64,000 nt of DNA from Rhododendron vialii (GCF_030253575.1 NC_080568.1:6919501-6983500); one strand, 5' to 3'; counted from the first letter of the stretch, positions 15,101 through 27,142 are shown. The notes: generated from the sequence alone by a model not told the origin. A program made the numbers and translations.

Positions 15101-17699
15101 GGTCGCAGCCGTGATTTTGGGTATCGTGGTCGGATTTTTGGCCATGCTTTTGGTGAGTGTGGTAACATATATTATTTTGTTGTCTATTTTGCTGACGTTG
15201 GTAGTTGGTTGCTGGTAGTTAAAGTTGGTTGCTGTTGGTTGTTGAAGTCGTTCGTTGATCGTTGAAGTCATTTCGTTGGTCGTTGAATTCGTTCGTTGTT
15301 CGTTGGTCGTTGAATTCGTTCGTTGGTCGTTGAAATTATTTCGTTGAAGTCGTAGAAGTTGTTTCATTCGTTGAAGTAGTTTCGTTGGTCGTTGCTATTG
15401 AAAGTTGTTCAATTGTTTTTAACAAGTTGGTTGTTCTTCGTTATTGCTGATTAGTAGTTGAGGTAATTGTTTTGTTGGTTGATATGTAACAAGCTGTAGA
15501 GTCTCCAGCTTGAGGGGGGTGTTAGAATATAGTATTGGTATTAGTCCCACATTGGTTAATGTAGTTATGATTTTCCATAATATAAATAAGAGTTGATTGT
15601 GTTAAGGTTAGTTAACACAACACCCAACACACTTTTCCTTCTTAAACAACAATTCCTGTAAAGAGAGGCTAAAGGCATGTGTAACGTTGGGCAACCAAAT
15701 CAGTGCAACCATTACAAGTTCTGGACTTCTAGAAGTTCTCCATGAATTTCATGTTAACATTACTTAAGTACACAATTCTCATTGAAGTACTTGTGGCTGC
15801 ATCACGGAGGGTAACAAACATCTTTTTGACAACTCACTCCATAGAAGGTGGTCTTTGTTAAAAGAATAAAAGAAAAGGAAGAGAAAGAAACACCAAAGAA
15901 TATTCTAATAATTACAGAAGAAAAGATAAAACTTATCGCGTTTTGAAACCGGGTAATTTTATAAAAGGGACCACACCCAAAAACTCAAGGGGATGGCCTT
16001 GAGAGTGCGAATGGAGAGCAATAAAAAGAGTCATAGAAAACGAACGAAGGAGAAAAATAGAAGGACGTTCTAAGGAAACAGCTGCTTCATTCACAAGCTA
16101 GAATGCCTATCCTTAAAAAGGCTACTAGTAAGGAGAGCTTTCAGTTTGACTTTGTGAACTCACAGAAGATGTATGTGCTTCTATCTTGGCTAACTATTAA
16201 CAAGGATTTCAACAGTGCAATATGAAATCTATAAGAAAACTCTGTATTTAGGACTTCGCTGCAGTGCATTTCTCGTTTTGGAAATTGGAGAGCACTCACG
16301 AAAGTTGAGCTATCTAGAAATGGGACAAACTCACAGTTTGAAGGATAAGCAACTTGAGTTACTCCCAAAAATCAGAACAAAGAATACTGCATAAAACATG
16401 TGTAATATGTGCAACATACTTTGCCCTGCATGAGATTCGGCACCTGGTGTGCATCCAAATCCACCATCCAGATTCTTGCAACTCACAACGTACTTTACAG
16501 CTTTTTCCACATTGATTTTATCCAAACGGTGCAATAATGCAAGAGAACATATAGCAATGTAAGAGAACCTACAAAAGACCTATTCTAGTTAATAATTTTC
16601 CACCCAAATAAATGAGAATTTCAAGATAAATTATCATGCAGAGGAAACAAGGATGTTATACGAATGACATACCGTGTATCAACTTCACCCCACATGTCCC
16701 CTGAAAAAGATCCATCTTCATTCTGCAGCCCAACGATATCTGATTTGAATTTCAGGTATAACAAAAAGTTTCTGGAGGCAAAATTGTTCTTACCATTGCT
16801 TAACACTTCGATAATACTCCATCTAGTCGATGTTGAAACATTTAAAGAGGAACCCTTTCACATACTTGTTACCTTTACATATTTCACATATTAGCGTAGG
16901 ACTTCTACCAATAACAGGAGAACAACTACATATGAAACATGTGCTTAAATATATCAACTGTATATGGTATCTCGAACAAAAGTTATAGCTTATACGAACT
17001 GATGGTAATATGATTGAGAAAATGGATCAATATGTACGGAAATATCTGACAACAACAAAACTAGATGCTGAAGGATACAGTTTGACACCTTATCAATGTC
17101 AAGTACATTTATCTTGTCAAAAAGGGCTAAAATCTGTACAGCACTGAGGGTATACAGTATATGCGGGTCATGCCCAATGTTACCACCAAATCCACCTATA
17201 TGAATAGCAAGGTGGTAAAAGATTAGTTCCAGTTCCAAATAATTTACCAGTGCTGAATTCAATTTGTAGAATTTAAATTGTCAAGAACCACAACAATTCA
17301 GAATGATTAGCACTTTATCCATAAAAACCGAAAGAATATCAGATGTGAAATGAGATAAAATCTAGAATGACATTTACAAACCCGATTCATGTTGGCACTC
17401 CAAGACCCATGAAACAACATCCTTAGAATCCACTTCACCAATCTTCCCCAAAAGATCCAGAGTGGTCAGCCCCCAGTATGCACCATTGATCCGTATGTGT
17501 TCCATCACCACAGATTCAAAATCGTTCTTCTTCTGAGGAAACAATTTCCAAAAATCCCATTAAAATGTGAAAACAAGGGTAAACTACACATATTTCTTTC
17601 CATACAACCAAAATTTAATAAGAAAATTAGAGGAGTGCAGACCTTCTCTACGGATAAAATGTAGTTAACATGTTTCTCGGCTTCTAGCTCCTCCCCCAT
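12171..17699 (-). CDS. RGTB: Rab geranylgeranyltransferase beta subunit, nine exons
   Basis: Exons on the minus strand: 17699-17643, 17532-17382, 17195-17079, 16739-16673, 16568-16420, 13651-13518, 13441-13343, 13241-13166, 12265-12171. All have GT donors and AG acceptors and join in frame to 314 aa, the normal plant length. With the alpha subunit and Rab escort protein, it adds geranylgeranyl groups to C-terminal cysteines of Rab GTPases. The alpha-alpha barrel repeats are visible: [52 protein letters not shown]. Predicted zinc ligands are present: Asp and Cys of PDVCYSWW and His of FHTYFG. The start is [11 protein letters not shown]; a further in-frame ATG lies 24 bp upstream. Intron 5 (2.8 kb) holds a TRIM element. 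The donor of intron 1 is an unusual GTCTGC. Its 5' third is duplicated at 33.6-34.4 kb. Confidence 0.95.
14460..15651 (+). mobile_element. TRIM, short non-coding LTR element in RGTB intron 5
   Basis: Direct terminal repeats lie at 14460-14584 and 15520-15651, both starting TGTTAGAATATAG and ending AACAACA. TGGTATCAGAGC (14585-14596), a primer-binding site for initiator methionine tRNA, follows the first repeat. A purine tract AGCTTGAGGGGGG precedes the second. The 0.9-kb interior has no gag or pol and consists partly of simple iterations (ACTGTTCA words at 14760-14870; CGTTGGTCGTTGAA words at 15240-15400). Terminal repeats remain close to each other apart from a small length difference, so insertion is not ancient. 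A clear target duplication was not seen. Confidence 0.85.
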
Positions 17700-17813
17700 T
17701 CTGTAACTGTACCAACTAAACATGCAAATTGTGAATTCTTAAAGTTGGAGAAAGGAATCAGAATAAAAAACAAGTTCCTATTTGCTATTTGCTTTTAGCG
17801 TTGCATCATCATC

Positions 17814-18491
17814 TATGGAGCATGGGTACCGGTACGCAATACGGTACGGGTACGGGAAACGGTAAAACCCCAAAAAAGTGGGGTATGGGTACGGCGTATA
17901 CATATATAATTAATTTTGGCGGCTGAATTTGCCATTCCCTTTTTTGTTAATGGCACTCCCTGCAAGTGTATTTTGCACAAAAATACACTTGTAGGGAGTG
18001 CCATTAACAAAAAAAGAAGTGGCAAAATCATTTCCCATAATTTTTTACTATATATATATATATCACAGTGCATTCAATCAGATACATATATACATATCTA
18101 CTGACTTAACTAGCATTCAGATACGTAGATACATATACACATACATATATACACACAGAGAGAGAAGCGCGGGGGGGGGGGGGGGGGGGGGGGGGGGGAA
18201 CAAAGAGAGAGAGAACTTACGATTTGGAGACCCAAATTGATCGATGTCGTCACTGTGGCTTGAGGCTTGAGCTCTATGTGTATTTAAAGGAAAAATTACA
18301 CAATAAGCCCAATATTTTATAATTATTTACAAAAAATTCAAAATTTTATTTTGGGCAAAAACGCACACCCAAACGTAGTGATAGAATATCCTTGCCGTAC
18401 CCAAATGTACCAAAAGTATCCGATACGATTTTGCCGTACCCGTACCCCAGTGCGCGTACGACGACATTTCCGAAGTACTCGTGCATCAAAG
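17814..18491. mobile_element. hAT-type non-autonomous element upstream of RGTB, copy A
   Basis: Perfect 8-bp target duplication ATCATCAT at 17806-17813 and 18492-18499. The ends CTATGGAGCATGGGTACC and GTACTCGTGCATCAAAG form an imperfect inverted repeat. Subterminal GGTACGG/CCGTACC words and an internal palindrome (GGCACTCCCTGCAAGTG, 17950-18010) are present. There is no transposase. It starts 115 bp before the RGTB ATG, so it occupies most of the promoter region. The same insertion is in the duplicate at 34540. Confidence 0.85.
18171..18198. repeat. poly-G run of 28
   Basis: Uninterrupted G inside the hAT element, following GAGAGAAGCGC. Copy B has GGGCGAAACAAAG at the matching place, so the run expanded after duplication or shrank in copy B. 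Its length may be unreliable in the assembly. Confidence 0.9.
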
Positions 18492-18645
18492 ATCATCATA
18501 AAGTCCACACATATTATTAATTATGTTTCTGTGGGTGTTTTTTCCCCAATGTAATTGTAAGTATTAATGGCAAAGAAATCTGATGTGCCCGTTTCAAATC
18601 CAGTCATTAATCGAATACAAGAAAAATATTACTCCATTTTTTTTA

Positions 18646-18860
18646 GGGAGAATTTTCCATAAGTCCACTATAGCAGTTTCAAAATCCATCTAGTCCACTG
18701 CTAAACTTCATAACCCACTAAGTCCCCTAGCCTACAAAAATACCAATATAACCCACTATATGTAGCCCTAATCACTATATGTAGCCCTATATATACCCCA
18801 CTATATGTAGTTTCTTTTCCATTTCCTTCAAACGGGGGGGAGCGAGAGAGAGAGAGAGAT
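18646..18860. mobile_element. left end of a MULE, truncated
   Basis: Begins GGGAGAATTTTCCATAAGTCC after T8A, exactly as the whole MULE at 35340 does. It runs through the CTATATGTAG repeats and the start of the (GA)n tract, then is cut off where the CACTA-like sequence begins. Confidence 0.8.
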
Positions 18861-18863
18861 CAC

Positions 18864-19462
18864 CACTACAAGAAATCAAGCCTTTTGCGAGGAAATATAT
18901 TTCTCGCTAATGGCAAAATTCTCCTCGCAAAAGGGCTTTTGCGACAAAATTTCATTCGTCGTCCATTCCTCGCAAATGGGTAGTCTCCAATTCTTTTTAG
19001 CGACCAAATATTTTTTCCTCGCCAAAGGGTTATTTTTTGCAAGGAAATTTTGGTCATTGCTATTGAATGAACCATTTTGCGAGGAATATCATTGGACACT
19101 GATGTAAAACAAATTAGTAGCTATAAGTATCCCGTTCCTCGCCAAATATACATGTTTGGCGACCAATCATTTCCTCGCAAAAAGGGTGCATTCAATAGCA
19201 ACAACTCGAATTTCCTCGCAAAATTTAAATGTTTAGCAACGAAAAAATTCCTCGCAAAATGGCCCCTCAATAGCAACAACACATGTTTCCTTGCCCAATA
19301 TATGTGTTTGGTGAGGAAATCAAATTTTATCCCAAAACAAGAAATGCATTTTGCAAAGAAACTCATCATCGCAAATAAAAAATAGTTTTCTTATCACAAA
19401 TAAATCTTTTAGCGACAAAAAAAACCCTTGGTGATTGTTCTTTTTTTGCTTCTTGTCATACA
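18864..19462. mobile_element. CACTA (En/Spm) terminal and subterminal region
   Basis: CACTACAAGAAATC at 18864 is the standard CACTA-superfamily terminus. It is followed by many subterminal repeats on both strands (TTTGCGAGGAAA, CCTCGCAAA, TTAGCGACCAAA) up to about 19400. A weak inverted partner, TTCTTGTCATAC, lies at about 19450-19462. If that is the right end, this is a 0.6-kb non-autonomous copy. Otherwise its right part may be the similar tract at 33330-33622. Confidence 0.75.
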
Positions 19463-20119
19463 ATGATCTGCTATATTATTCAAGTAACACAATCCATCAA
19501 ACTCAAAAGTAATTGCAGGAACATTAAAACAATTTCCAAATGTCAAAACATGGTACCTCAATTTCCAAAACATAATATCAAGTATCTAAACAAAAACCAC
19601 AATGAAGTACTATATTATGTACTGTTAAGTACCAAAAGCCTCCTTCCAATATCCTCCACAATGAAGTACTATATCATGTTGTTAAGTACATGAAGTCCTT
19701 TAAACAAAAAGCAACAATAAAGTACCAATCATGTACTGTTGAGTACCAAAAACTAATTGCATCCTTCAAGTAGAATCCGAAACGAAAAACCTAACCCATA
19801 ATTTTCCTTACCTCACATATCAATCCCTCACCCAGGGTTACATAGAAACTATGCTCAAGACCTGAAAGGGCTAAACAGATTGGAAACAATAGACGGGGGC
19901 TTAATCTACTATGAAGTGGTCACAGAGCAACAACAACAATTTGTATTGGTATTGGTCACCTGTCAGATCACACATTGCAACGGGCAAGATCTTACAAAAC
20001 TCAAGTCCTAAAAGTAAAACGTATAGTATAGGATAGGAGTGTAGAGGAGAGGAGTGGCTTACGAAATTGGACGACTTCATACAATACAAACAAAGGTCAT
20101 ATAAGTTATATAACACGTA

Positions 20120-20165
20120 GGTCTGGATCCATCAAATACCAAAAAAAAAAGGTCTGGATCCATCA
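20120..20165 (+). mobile_element. tail-only retroposition scar
   Basis: GGTCTGGATCCATCA (20120-20134) is repeated perfectly at 20151-20165 and brackets only AATACCAAAAAAAAAA. This is what remains when a LINE-type reverse transcriptase copies just the poly-A end of a template: a 15-bp target duplication around a 16-nt insert. Confidence 0.75.
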
Positions 20166-20546
20166 GGATTCAGGACCATCACCTACAATACAAAGTTACA
20201 AACAAGTGATACACGCTACAAAGTTTCAAACTTTCAGGCTATTGAGAGCATATAGCGAAAGGCAAATTCATCTTCCTGTGTTGTCAACTTAGGGTATTTT
20301 TCCATTAACGTACTTCTTATACACACACAAAAATCATGAAATCTAGGGTCATACAACAGAGGTTAATGGTAAATTGCAAATCACAGAATGGTTGCAGAAA
20401 ATAAATAAACCAAATCGATAGCTGAATTTCAGGAGAAGTAATTGCTTAAAGCTATCAGTAACAGAAACAATACAAACGAAGCACAAAGACTCTTGGAGAT
20501 CCACAACCAATTTCACCCAAGTATGAATACTCAGGGTTAAGCATCT

Positions 20547-20608
20547 GGAGACCCTTATTTCTCGTTTTTTTTTGGAGACCCTTGTTTCTCGTTTTTTTTT
20601 TTTTTTTT
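20547..20608 (-). mobile_element. second tail-like direct repeat with poly-T
   Basis: GGAGACCCTTATTTCTCG (20547-20564), nine T, GGAGACCCTTGTTTCTCG (20574-20591), then 17 T. The 18-bp direct repeat around poly-T fits a minus-strand tail-only insertion. Slippage duplication is the alternative. Confidence 0.5.
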
Positions 20609-20774
20609 GGAGTTCGTAAAAAAGATAAAGGGTGAGACCGTGAGAGAACCCACAACGGCGCAACCCACAACCAGATCTAGATCGAGATCAATGTAGAGTT
20701 CTTTGTTTTTGTTTTTGAAGGAAAATCAAAATAGTGATGGACCGGATGGTGAAGCTCTGTGGCTGTGACTGTGC

Positions 20775-20828
<54 letters not shown>

Positions 20829-21759
20829 GGAGAGACGTACCAGTGGTACCACTGTGGGTGTGGGTCGATCGTCGGCGAGAGGAGGAGTGGACTGCCGTGT
20901 GGATCGATCGTCGGCGGGAGGAGGAGTGGACGTGGGCGTGGGCGGAGTGCGGGAGTGGGCGGCGTCGCTGCCTCCCTGGCGTGGACTGTGGAGAGTGGAG
21001 ACTGGAATCAGAAAAGAGGAGAATGAGGCCCCTTTCCGCTTTGTCCCAAAATCTTAATTTTTTTTTTAAAAAGATAGCTGATTTTAAACTCAATTGCATC
21101 GGTTAAAAGATTTCAATGAGATATATCAAATAAGATTCATGTTAGTAGAAAAATTAGAGTTAGTTTTGTTCACCTTCCACTTAAGAGGATGAACATTACC
21201 CTATTTTCTAGTGGTTGAAATGATATGCGCCCTACCTCAAAGTGATATCATGCTTACCAAAAAGTGTATTGCATAGTAAGCATGACATCACTATATGGCA
21301 GGATCCACACCATTTCAACCAATGAAAATGAGAGTAATGTTCAACGGTGAATAAAATTGCACTCGAAAAATTATTTACGTCAACATATGATTTTTGACCT
21401 TAAAATTATATATTTTTTCCTAAATCCTTCTTTTTTAGAAAGTGGAACTCCACCTGAGTGGCTAGGGTTTTTGTAGGACTAGTATTTTCCTTTTTTCCCA
21501 AATGATGCCGCTTTTGTTTTCTTTTTTTTTCCCTCCCGCGCGCCATTCCTTTTTCCCAATCCCGCCATTCACTAACAAAATTCTACCAGCATCAGAGACG
21601 TTTTAAAGAGAACCACGCAGAGAAAAACGCATTTGGCCCCATTTCGGGTTCCGACAAAATTTAGAAAAATATCCATAAATTTTTGAATATTATTTTATGG
21701 GGCCCTGTAAAAAATCAGCTCTAACGGATATCGGTAAGTATTACTTTTACATTCAACCA

Positions 21760-21985
21760 TCATATCACCACCACAACCACCATCACCACTCCACCACCAC
21801 CACCGCTCCTACCACCACTCCACCACCACCGCCACTCCACCACCACAACCATCACTACACCACCACCACCACTCCCACATACCACTCCACCACCACCACT
21901 CTACCACCTCCACCACTCCACCACCACCACCACCACCACCTCCACCTCCACCTCCACCTCCACCACTCCTCCACCATTACCATAA
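21760..21985 (+). repeat. (CCA)n/(CAC)n low-complexity tract
   Basis: About 225 bp of imperfect CCA, CAC and CTCCAC iterations. A 104-codon open frame through it encodes only His/Thr/Pro and is a by-product of the repeat. Confidence 0.95.
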
Positions 21986-22152
21986 GTATATTATGCTTGT
22001 TAGTAAATTAAAAGATAATTGGAACAAAATTAATTCATCATTTTTTTAATTCAGTACTTAATATATTTATCAAACAGCTTTTTAGTTTAAAAATTTCAGC
22101 TTTCAGTACTTAATTTTTCAGCTTTCAGTTTCAGTTTTATCAAACAGCCCCT

Positions 22153-22475
22153 AAATCTTGTGCAGTAGTTGAATGTACAGTAGCCACGCGACCATGACAC
22201 AATAATGACAATCAAGATCGTTGATTTTGTTGGACTTATTGATTAAGCAATCATGTAAATTTTTGGCTCAATCGTGTTGAGAAAGCCCCTTCATTGGGAC
22301 GCAATTGATAGTAAACTAAGTCTTGTGCAATTGTTGATGTTCAATAACCACATGGTCGCGACATAATCATGACGATCAAGATCGTTGATTTTGTTGTGCT
22401 TGTCGATTAAATCATTCATGTAAACTTTTTGCTCGATTAGGTATTAAAAGTCCCTTCATCGGGATGCAAATTTAT
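22153..22475. repeat. 165-bp tandem duplication
   Basis: The unit starting at TCTTGTGCAGTAGTTGA (22156) recurs at 22321 as TCTTGTGCAATTGTTGA. Both contain CAAGATCGTTGATTTTGTTG and CCCTTCAT(T/C)GGGA at the same spacing. The copies are diverged, so the event is old. Confidence 0.8.
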
Positions 22476-22647
22476 TAAAAAAATGACATTTCTCGTTCGA
22501 TCAAGTGTCTAACGAATACATGATTAATTGTAATGAATGATCTGATTAATCCGTATTTCGCAAAACCCTCAAAAAATATTTACAATGTAATATTATAATG
22601 ATAAATTTCATTTTTTTTTTTTGTAAAAACTAAGATATAATGACATT

Positions 22648-22940
22648 TCCAGAGGCGCCTATAAAGGAATGGAGTTCCTAGAAGTGGCTTACACTTTTTT
22701 GCCATCTCCGGACGATTATGCCCCTCGCTCCGAAAACTAGCTGATTGAATTTGCTTCTTTGGAGTTTTGGGCGTTTCCGTCATTTTACGCTCAAAAGTGG
22801 TGGGCCATAGACACTATTTGGGTTATTTCCGAATTACTTTAACGGGTTTTCGGACTTTCGATGTTTTCCGTTTGCGTCCTGGATTTTCTACACTATTTTG
22901 TCACGTAGTGATCTTGGCCTTGGGGGCTTTCCGGTAAAAT
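22648..22940 (+). repeat. 290-bp repeat R290, copy 1 (possible Helitron 5' end)
   Basis: Begins TCCAGAGGCGCCTATAAAGG and shares GGCTTACACTTT, AAGTGGTGGGCCATAGAC, TTACTTTAACGG and GGTAAAAT with copies at 27143 and 29676, all in the same orientation. Flanks differ on the left side in all three, so the left edge is a true boundary. TC starts fit Helitron 5' ends, but the expected host A before them is absent, so this assignment is tentative. Confidence 0.7.
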
Positions 22941-23619
22941 TGCACCCTATTGTTACTGTGTTCACGTGGATCCTGCCTGGAATCAAGGCTTTTGCTCTTT
23001 CCCTTTTCCACCCATTCGTTTCTGTACGTCTTCTTCCCATTTCCCATTTCCCATTTCCATTCAGTTGTCTACCACAGTTTCCGCGGCAGACGGCGAGTCC
23101 GGCTTCCTAGAGCAGATGATGGCCGATTAGCTGTGGGAGGAGAAGATTTGGAGAGGAAAGTTAGGGAGGAGGTCATCGGCTGGGTTGTCTTCGGCTCCAA
23201 AATTATATACGAGGACGACGCAAATATGGTCCATGGTCGGTTGTTTCGGAACTGTGCCAAATCCTGAGGTATGGTTGATGGAGAAAATCATGCGTCAATT
23301 ACTAATTGATTGTAGATTTTTTGCTCTCTGTCAAAACGTTTTCATGTTTTCGGAGAAACCCCAAAATGGCCGTATTTCTAGCGCTGAAATCTGATTCCCA
23401 AAAAAATTTGAGGGATGTGTAAAGGCCAATTTCGTGATTACTGTGCTCTGTGATGACAATAATTTTTGATGATTCCTGTAAATTCAGGTAGTGTCTTTCG
23501 CGCAACAAGAATTAAAAAGATAGGTGCAAGAAAATGTGCCGTGGTGGCGTACTCTCTGGCACAAAATAGGGAAAACTATTGAAGGATAAAAAACGCTGTT
23601 CTTGTTCTCCATCTTTAAA

Positions 23620-25110
23620 AGGGTCCTTGTTATTGTTCATCTTTAGGCACTCTAAGTACGAAAAGCCAAGTAGTTGGTTTAGTTCACTCGCTTGAGAAGG
23701 ATGATATCCATCTTTAAAAAGGCCCTTGTTATTGTTCATCTTTAGGCACTCTAGGTAAAATAGGCCAAGTAGCCGGTTTAGTTCACTTGTTTGATAACTT
23801 GATATGCTTGAATTGATGCGGAAGGAAACAATAATAAAAGTTTTGTAGTGTTGCATGAAAACATAGGTTGAGAGCATGCGAATACATTTCGTTCATATTT
23901 TTTAATTTAATTACCAGTAGCGAGCAACAGAAACCGTGAAAACTTAATACGTTCGCGTTTTAGTACCTTTTCTTTCGCTTGGGCTGAAAATGTAGCGGGG
24001 TAAGCCAAGGGATGGATTTGTATCCTGGCTAGCATGGCTTTAGGGGAAGTCATTGTTGGATGATGTGGAAAAACCTATAGGGTGAAAGGTGGTTTAGGCG
24101 CGATAGTTTAGGCAGCCCCTTTGACTCCCTCACGTAGGAAGGATGACAGATGTAGGAATCGGTGACTCAATATACCCAAAATGATCTAAAAGGAAAGAGT
24201 AATGAAAGTTTGGTAGTGCTCCGCAGAATAACGGGCTGAAAGCAGGCGTAGTTACCAACACCAAATAAGGAAAAAGCGCGAAAACGTAATACTTTCACAT
24301 TTTCCAGCTTTGGTTCTGAAGTGGAGCAAAGGACAGCTTTATTCAATTCTTGTAGCTTCTTCGTGGCAAGGAACAAGGCAAAGAATTACTTTTTGGAACA
24401 AAGGAAGTAAAAACTCTTATGTGGCGTGGCTTGATTAACCAAAAGCTCCTATGTGGCATGTATGGTCCTATCCCGAATTGTTGATGATGAGATTTTTTCC
24501 ATCTCTTTTAGAGCATACCTTCAGTAATGGGGTAAGCCAAAGAATGGATTTGTAACCTGATTGGCGTGGCTTTAAGGGAAGTCATTGTTGGATGATGTGG
24601 ATAAACCTGTGGAATGAAAGGTAGTTTAGACACGATAGGTTCCGCCCTTTGCTTTGTATTGGAGGATTAAAAGGGTAAGTTAAAAAATAAAACCTCTGGA
24701 GTGAAAGGAGCTCAGAATATCTAGGCCCTTCCTTTCATATTTTTCGGCGAGATTGCCGATAACAAATAACAGAAAACGTGAAAACTTAATGCATTCGCAT
24801 TTTGCTAGCTTTTCTTTTGCTTTCCATTAGTTTTGTAGCTTGGGATGTAGGTGTAGCGGGGCAAGCTAGGGAATGGATTTGTAATCTGACTAGAATGACT
24901 TATAGGGAAGTTGTTGTTGGATGGTGTGCAGGAGTTGTACGGTGAAAGAAATTCAAAATATCAAGTACTTTGTTATTCTTTGTCTTTAGGCAGTTTCAAC
25001 ACGATGAGGGGCTCGCTCACATGGGAAGGATGATATATGGGAATCGGTAATTCAATGTACCTGAAATGACCCGAAAGGAAAGAGTAATGAAACTTTGCCA
25101 GTTGACACTC
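23620..25110. repeat. decayed long-period repeats
   Basis: The phrase GGGGTAAGCCAAGGGATGG with TGTTGGATGATGTGG recurs at about 23998, 24530 and 24858. CGTGAAAACTTAATACGTTC-like words recur at about 23935, 24275 and 24775. AAAGGAAAGAGTAATGAAA recurs at about 24190 and 25075. A shorter pair (TTGTTATTGTTCATCTTTAGG) lies at about 23628 and 23725. The spacing is irregular, so these are fragments of a once more regular array or nested copies. Nothing coding was recognised. Confidence 0.7.
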
Positions 25111-25599
25111 TCATGTAGCATGGCTTAACTAACTTACTCCGCTGATTCTTTTTGAACAGGCACATTTTTTCATGAGTTGCCTAATCAAATTTTATTCCTG
25201 TTATGGTCCCATCCCAAATTGTTGGTGAGGGCCTTTTTCTCATCTCTTTTACAGCATGCCTTGAATAGCAGTATAAGGACTCAAACAAAGGGCTTGCCAT
25301 GTATGAGAGAAACAAATACTGGGGTAGGGTTTTCGAGGTCAGACGAACATGGGGCGGGTTGCGTTTAAGAGCTCCGTCGTAGTTCAAGCTTCAAATCCCG
25401 AAAGAGAAGAAGTGAATTCGAGCACGGAGGAGTCCGGCCGTGCCTTCACATCTCTGGTCTGCCTCTCAACTCTCTCTCTGCTTTGTTATGCTTACCTGCT
25501 AGGGTTTGATCGGTTGATTTATGCATGCATATGTTCTTGTCTAGGTTGGGTTTGATCATCTTTAACCAGAGAGAGAGAGAGAGAATCAAGTCAGTGCAA

Positions 25600-27142
25600 A
25601 CAATCGTTAAATAAAAAGAAATAGCATGCATTTTAAAAATCATTTTTGTTGATATTTTAGGTTGGGTTTTATCCTTCTTATTCTTCTTCTTCTTCTTTTG
25701 TGGTATTGTTGGTCTATGAAATTGGTCCCAGATTTGGATTTGTTCCAAATTTTTTCTCTAAAAATCGTATGATTTTTCGCGGTTTGTAGCCTAGAATGAA
25801 TATCGAACTAATATCTATTCACTTGCAAAAATCCAAGCTAGGCGTTAAAGATTTGTGGTTATTTGCCGGCATACCATTGTTCTTGCTCATTCAAATCACT
25901 TCTATACAAAGAATTTCTTGATTGTTGTCTCATATACTGTTCTAATATTATTTTCTCTTGGCGATGCCGAGTATTGAGTAAGAAGAGGAATTATCTCCCC
26001 CTATCGTGGTACCCGATACCATTTTAATGAATTTAGAAACCGTGAAACAATGAGATGCATAGAAATCCTAATCCTAAAGTCCAACAAACACAAAAAGGAA
26101 ATTTCAAGAAGAGAATAGAGAATGGGTTAGCAAAAGGGATGAGGCTGGGAGATTTTCCATTGTAGGTCAGGACAATAAGTATGATAATCTTTAGAACTTG
26201 TATGTGTGTAATACTGATTCATGAGGTACATGGTTTGGTATCAATGTGAAAGGTACCTCTTACTGTTTTAGAATGTAAATTGGTCGATTACCCAAATACG
26301 GGACTCGGGAGATTGGTAAGATTTTTAGTGTATTTGGTAGTCTATTATTTTTGCATGACTTGTAGCCACTTGAGCAAACAAGCACATTGTATCCTTTCAG
26401 TTACCTTGAATGGTAGCTCCTAAGATTCATAATAGAGATCAGGAATGTATGGGTTGTATGTCTAAAAGTAAATGACTTCTTTTTTAAATGAGATGATGTA
26501 GAAATTAGCTTGCAGGTCAATTTTATGCCTGCTTTGCTATCATTCTTTTCAATTGGTGGAATTTAAAGATAAAAAGCTGGTCCCTGATAAAATGGATCTC
26601 CAGGAAGTGTAAAGCAAGTCCCATCTCTCAGGATATTAGTCATGCGACCATTCATTGGTTTTAATTTTGTTTTTCACGTCAAGGAAAAGTAACTTGTAAG
26701 ACCCAGCTCTTATTTAAACAAAAGAGAAGATAATAATTTATTGTATTAAAAGTTAGATTTGTTTTTATGTGGGCCTTCTGCGAGATTTCCTTAAATAATG
26801 GGAGTTGATAGCAAGATAATGAAAGAGGTATGTGCTGGTGTGCACGTGGACTTCTTAGGGGGTGAGTGTGTGCACGTGGAACTTAATGGTGAGGGTGAGC
26901 TGTGAGCCGTGGGATATTTTGCATGATTTTACCTTATATACTCTTTAACACTTCAGTTAGAGGGGGAAAAAGTTTCCCTGGTGGGAAATAAAAAAAATTG
27001 GGTTAGAGAAGGGGAGGGAGGAATTCAGGAGAGGGGAAAATGGTTTGTTAAAGGGGTTGCAACGCACAGTAGAAAAATGAACGATAAGATGAGAGGAAGA
27101 GAGTGAGGTATATTGTACAGGTAATGGTATGTGGAAAGTGTT
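25600..27142. other. island DNA, nothing recognised
   Basis: AT-rich sequence with a short (TTC)n at 25681-25695 and no protein-like frame. The preceding stretch at 25318-25365 (ACTGGGGTAGGGTTTTCGAG) has a relative at 30148-30195, which ties the R290 copy 1 and copy 3 segments together. Confidence 0.4.

Larger units (their letters stand above)
16901..18860. repeat. RGTB 5' segmental duplication, copy A
   Basis: This stretch (intron 3 and exons 3-1 of RGTB, its upstream hAT element and the left end of a MULE) recurs at 33623-35530 in the same orientation with few differences. Copy A stays attached to the full RGTB gene but keeps only the first 215 bp of the MULE. Copy B is the reverse: a truncated gene and a whole MULE. 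The left limit is set by where similarity stops, at TTAGCGTAGG. Confidence 0.9.
19463..22150. other. island DNA, no gene recognised
   Basis: No frame resembles a known protein. It contains the two short retroposition scars at 20120-20165 and 20547-20608, a GT/GA tract at 20774-20835 next to GC-richer imperfect repeats (GTCGATCGTCGGCG, 20867-20930), and the CCA tract at 21760-21985. Confidence 0.4.

Noticed and set aside
20677-21106. Overlapping long frames on both strands rich in Arg/Glu or Ser/Leu/His
   Set aside because: They run through GT/GA simple repeats and imperfect GTCGATCGTCGGCG iterations; no known domain.
21697-22011. 104-codon His/Thr/Pro-rich frame
   Set aside because: Pure product of the CCA/CAC tract.
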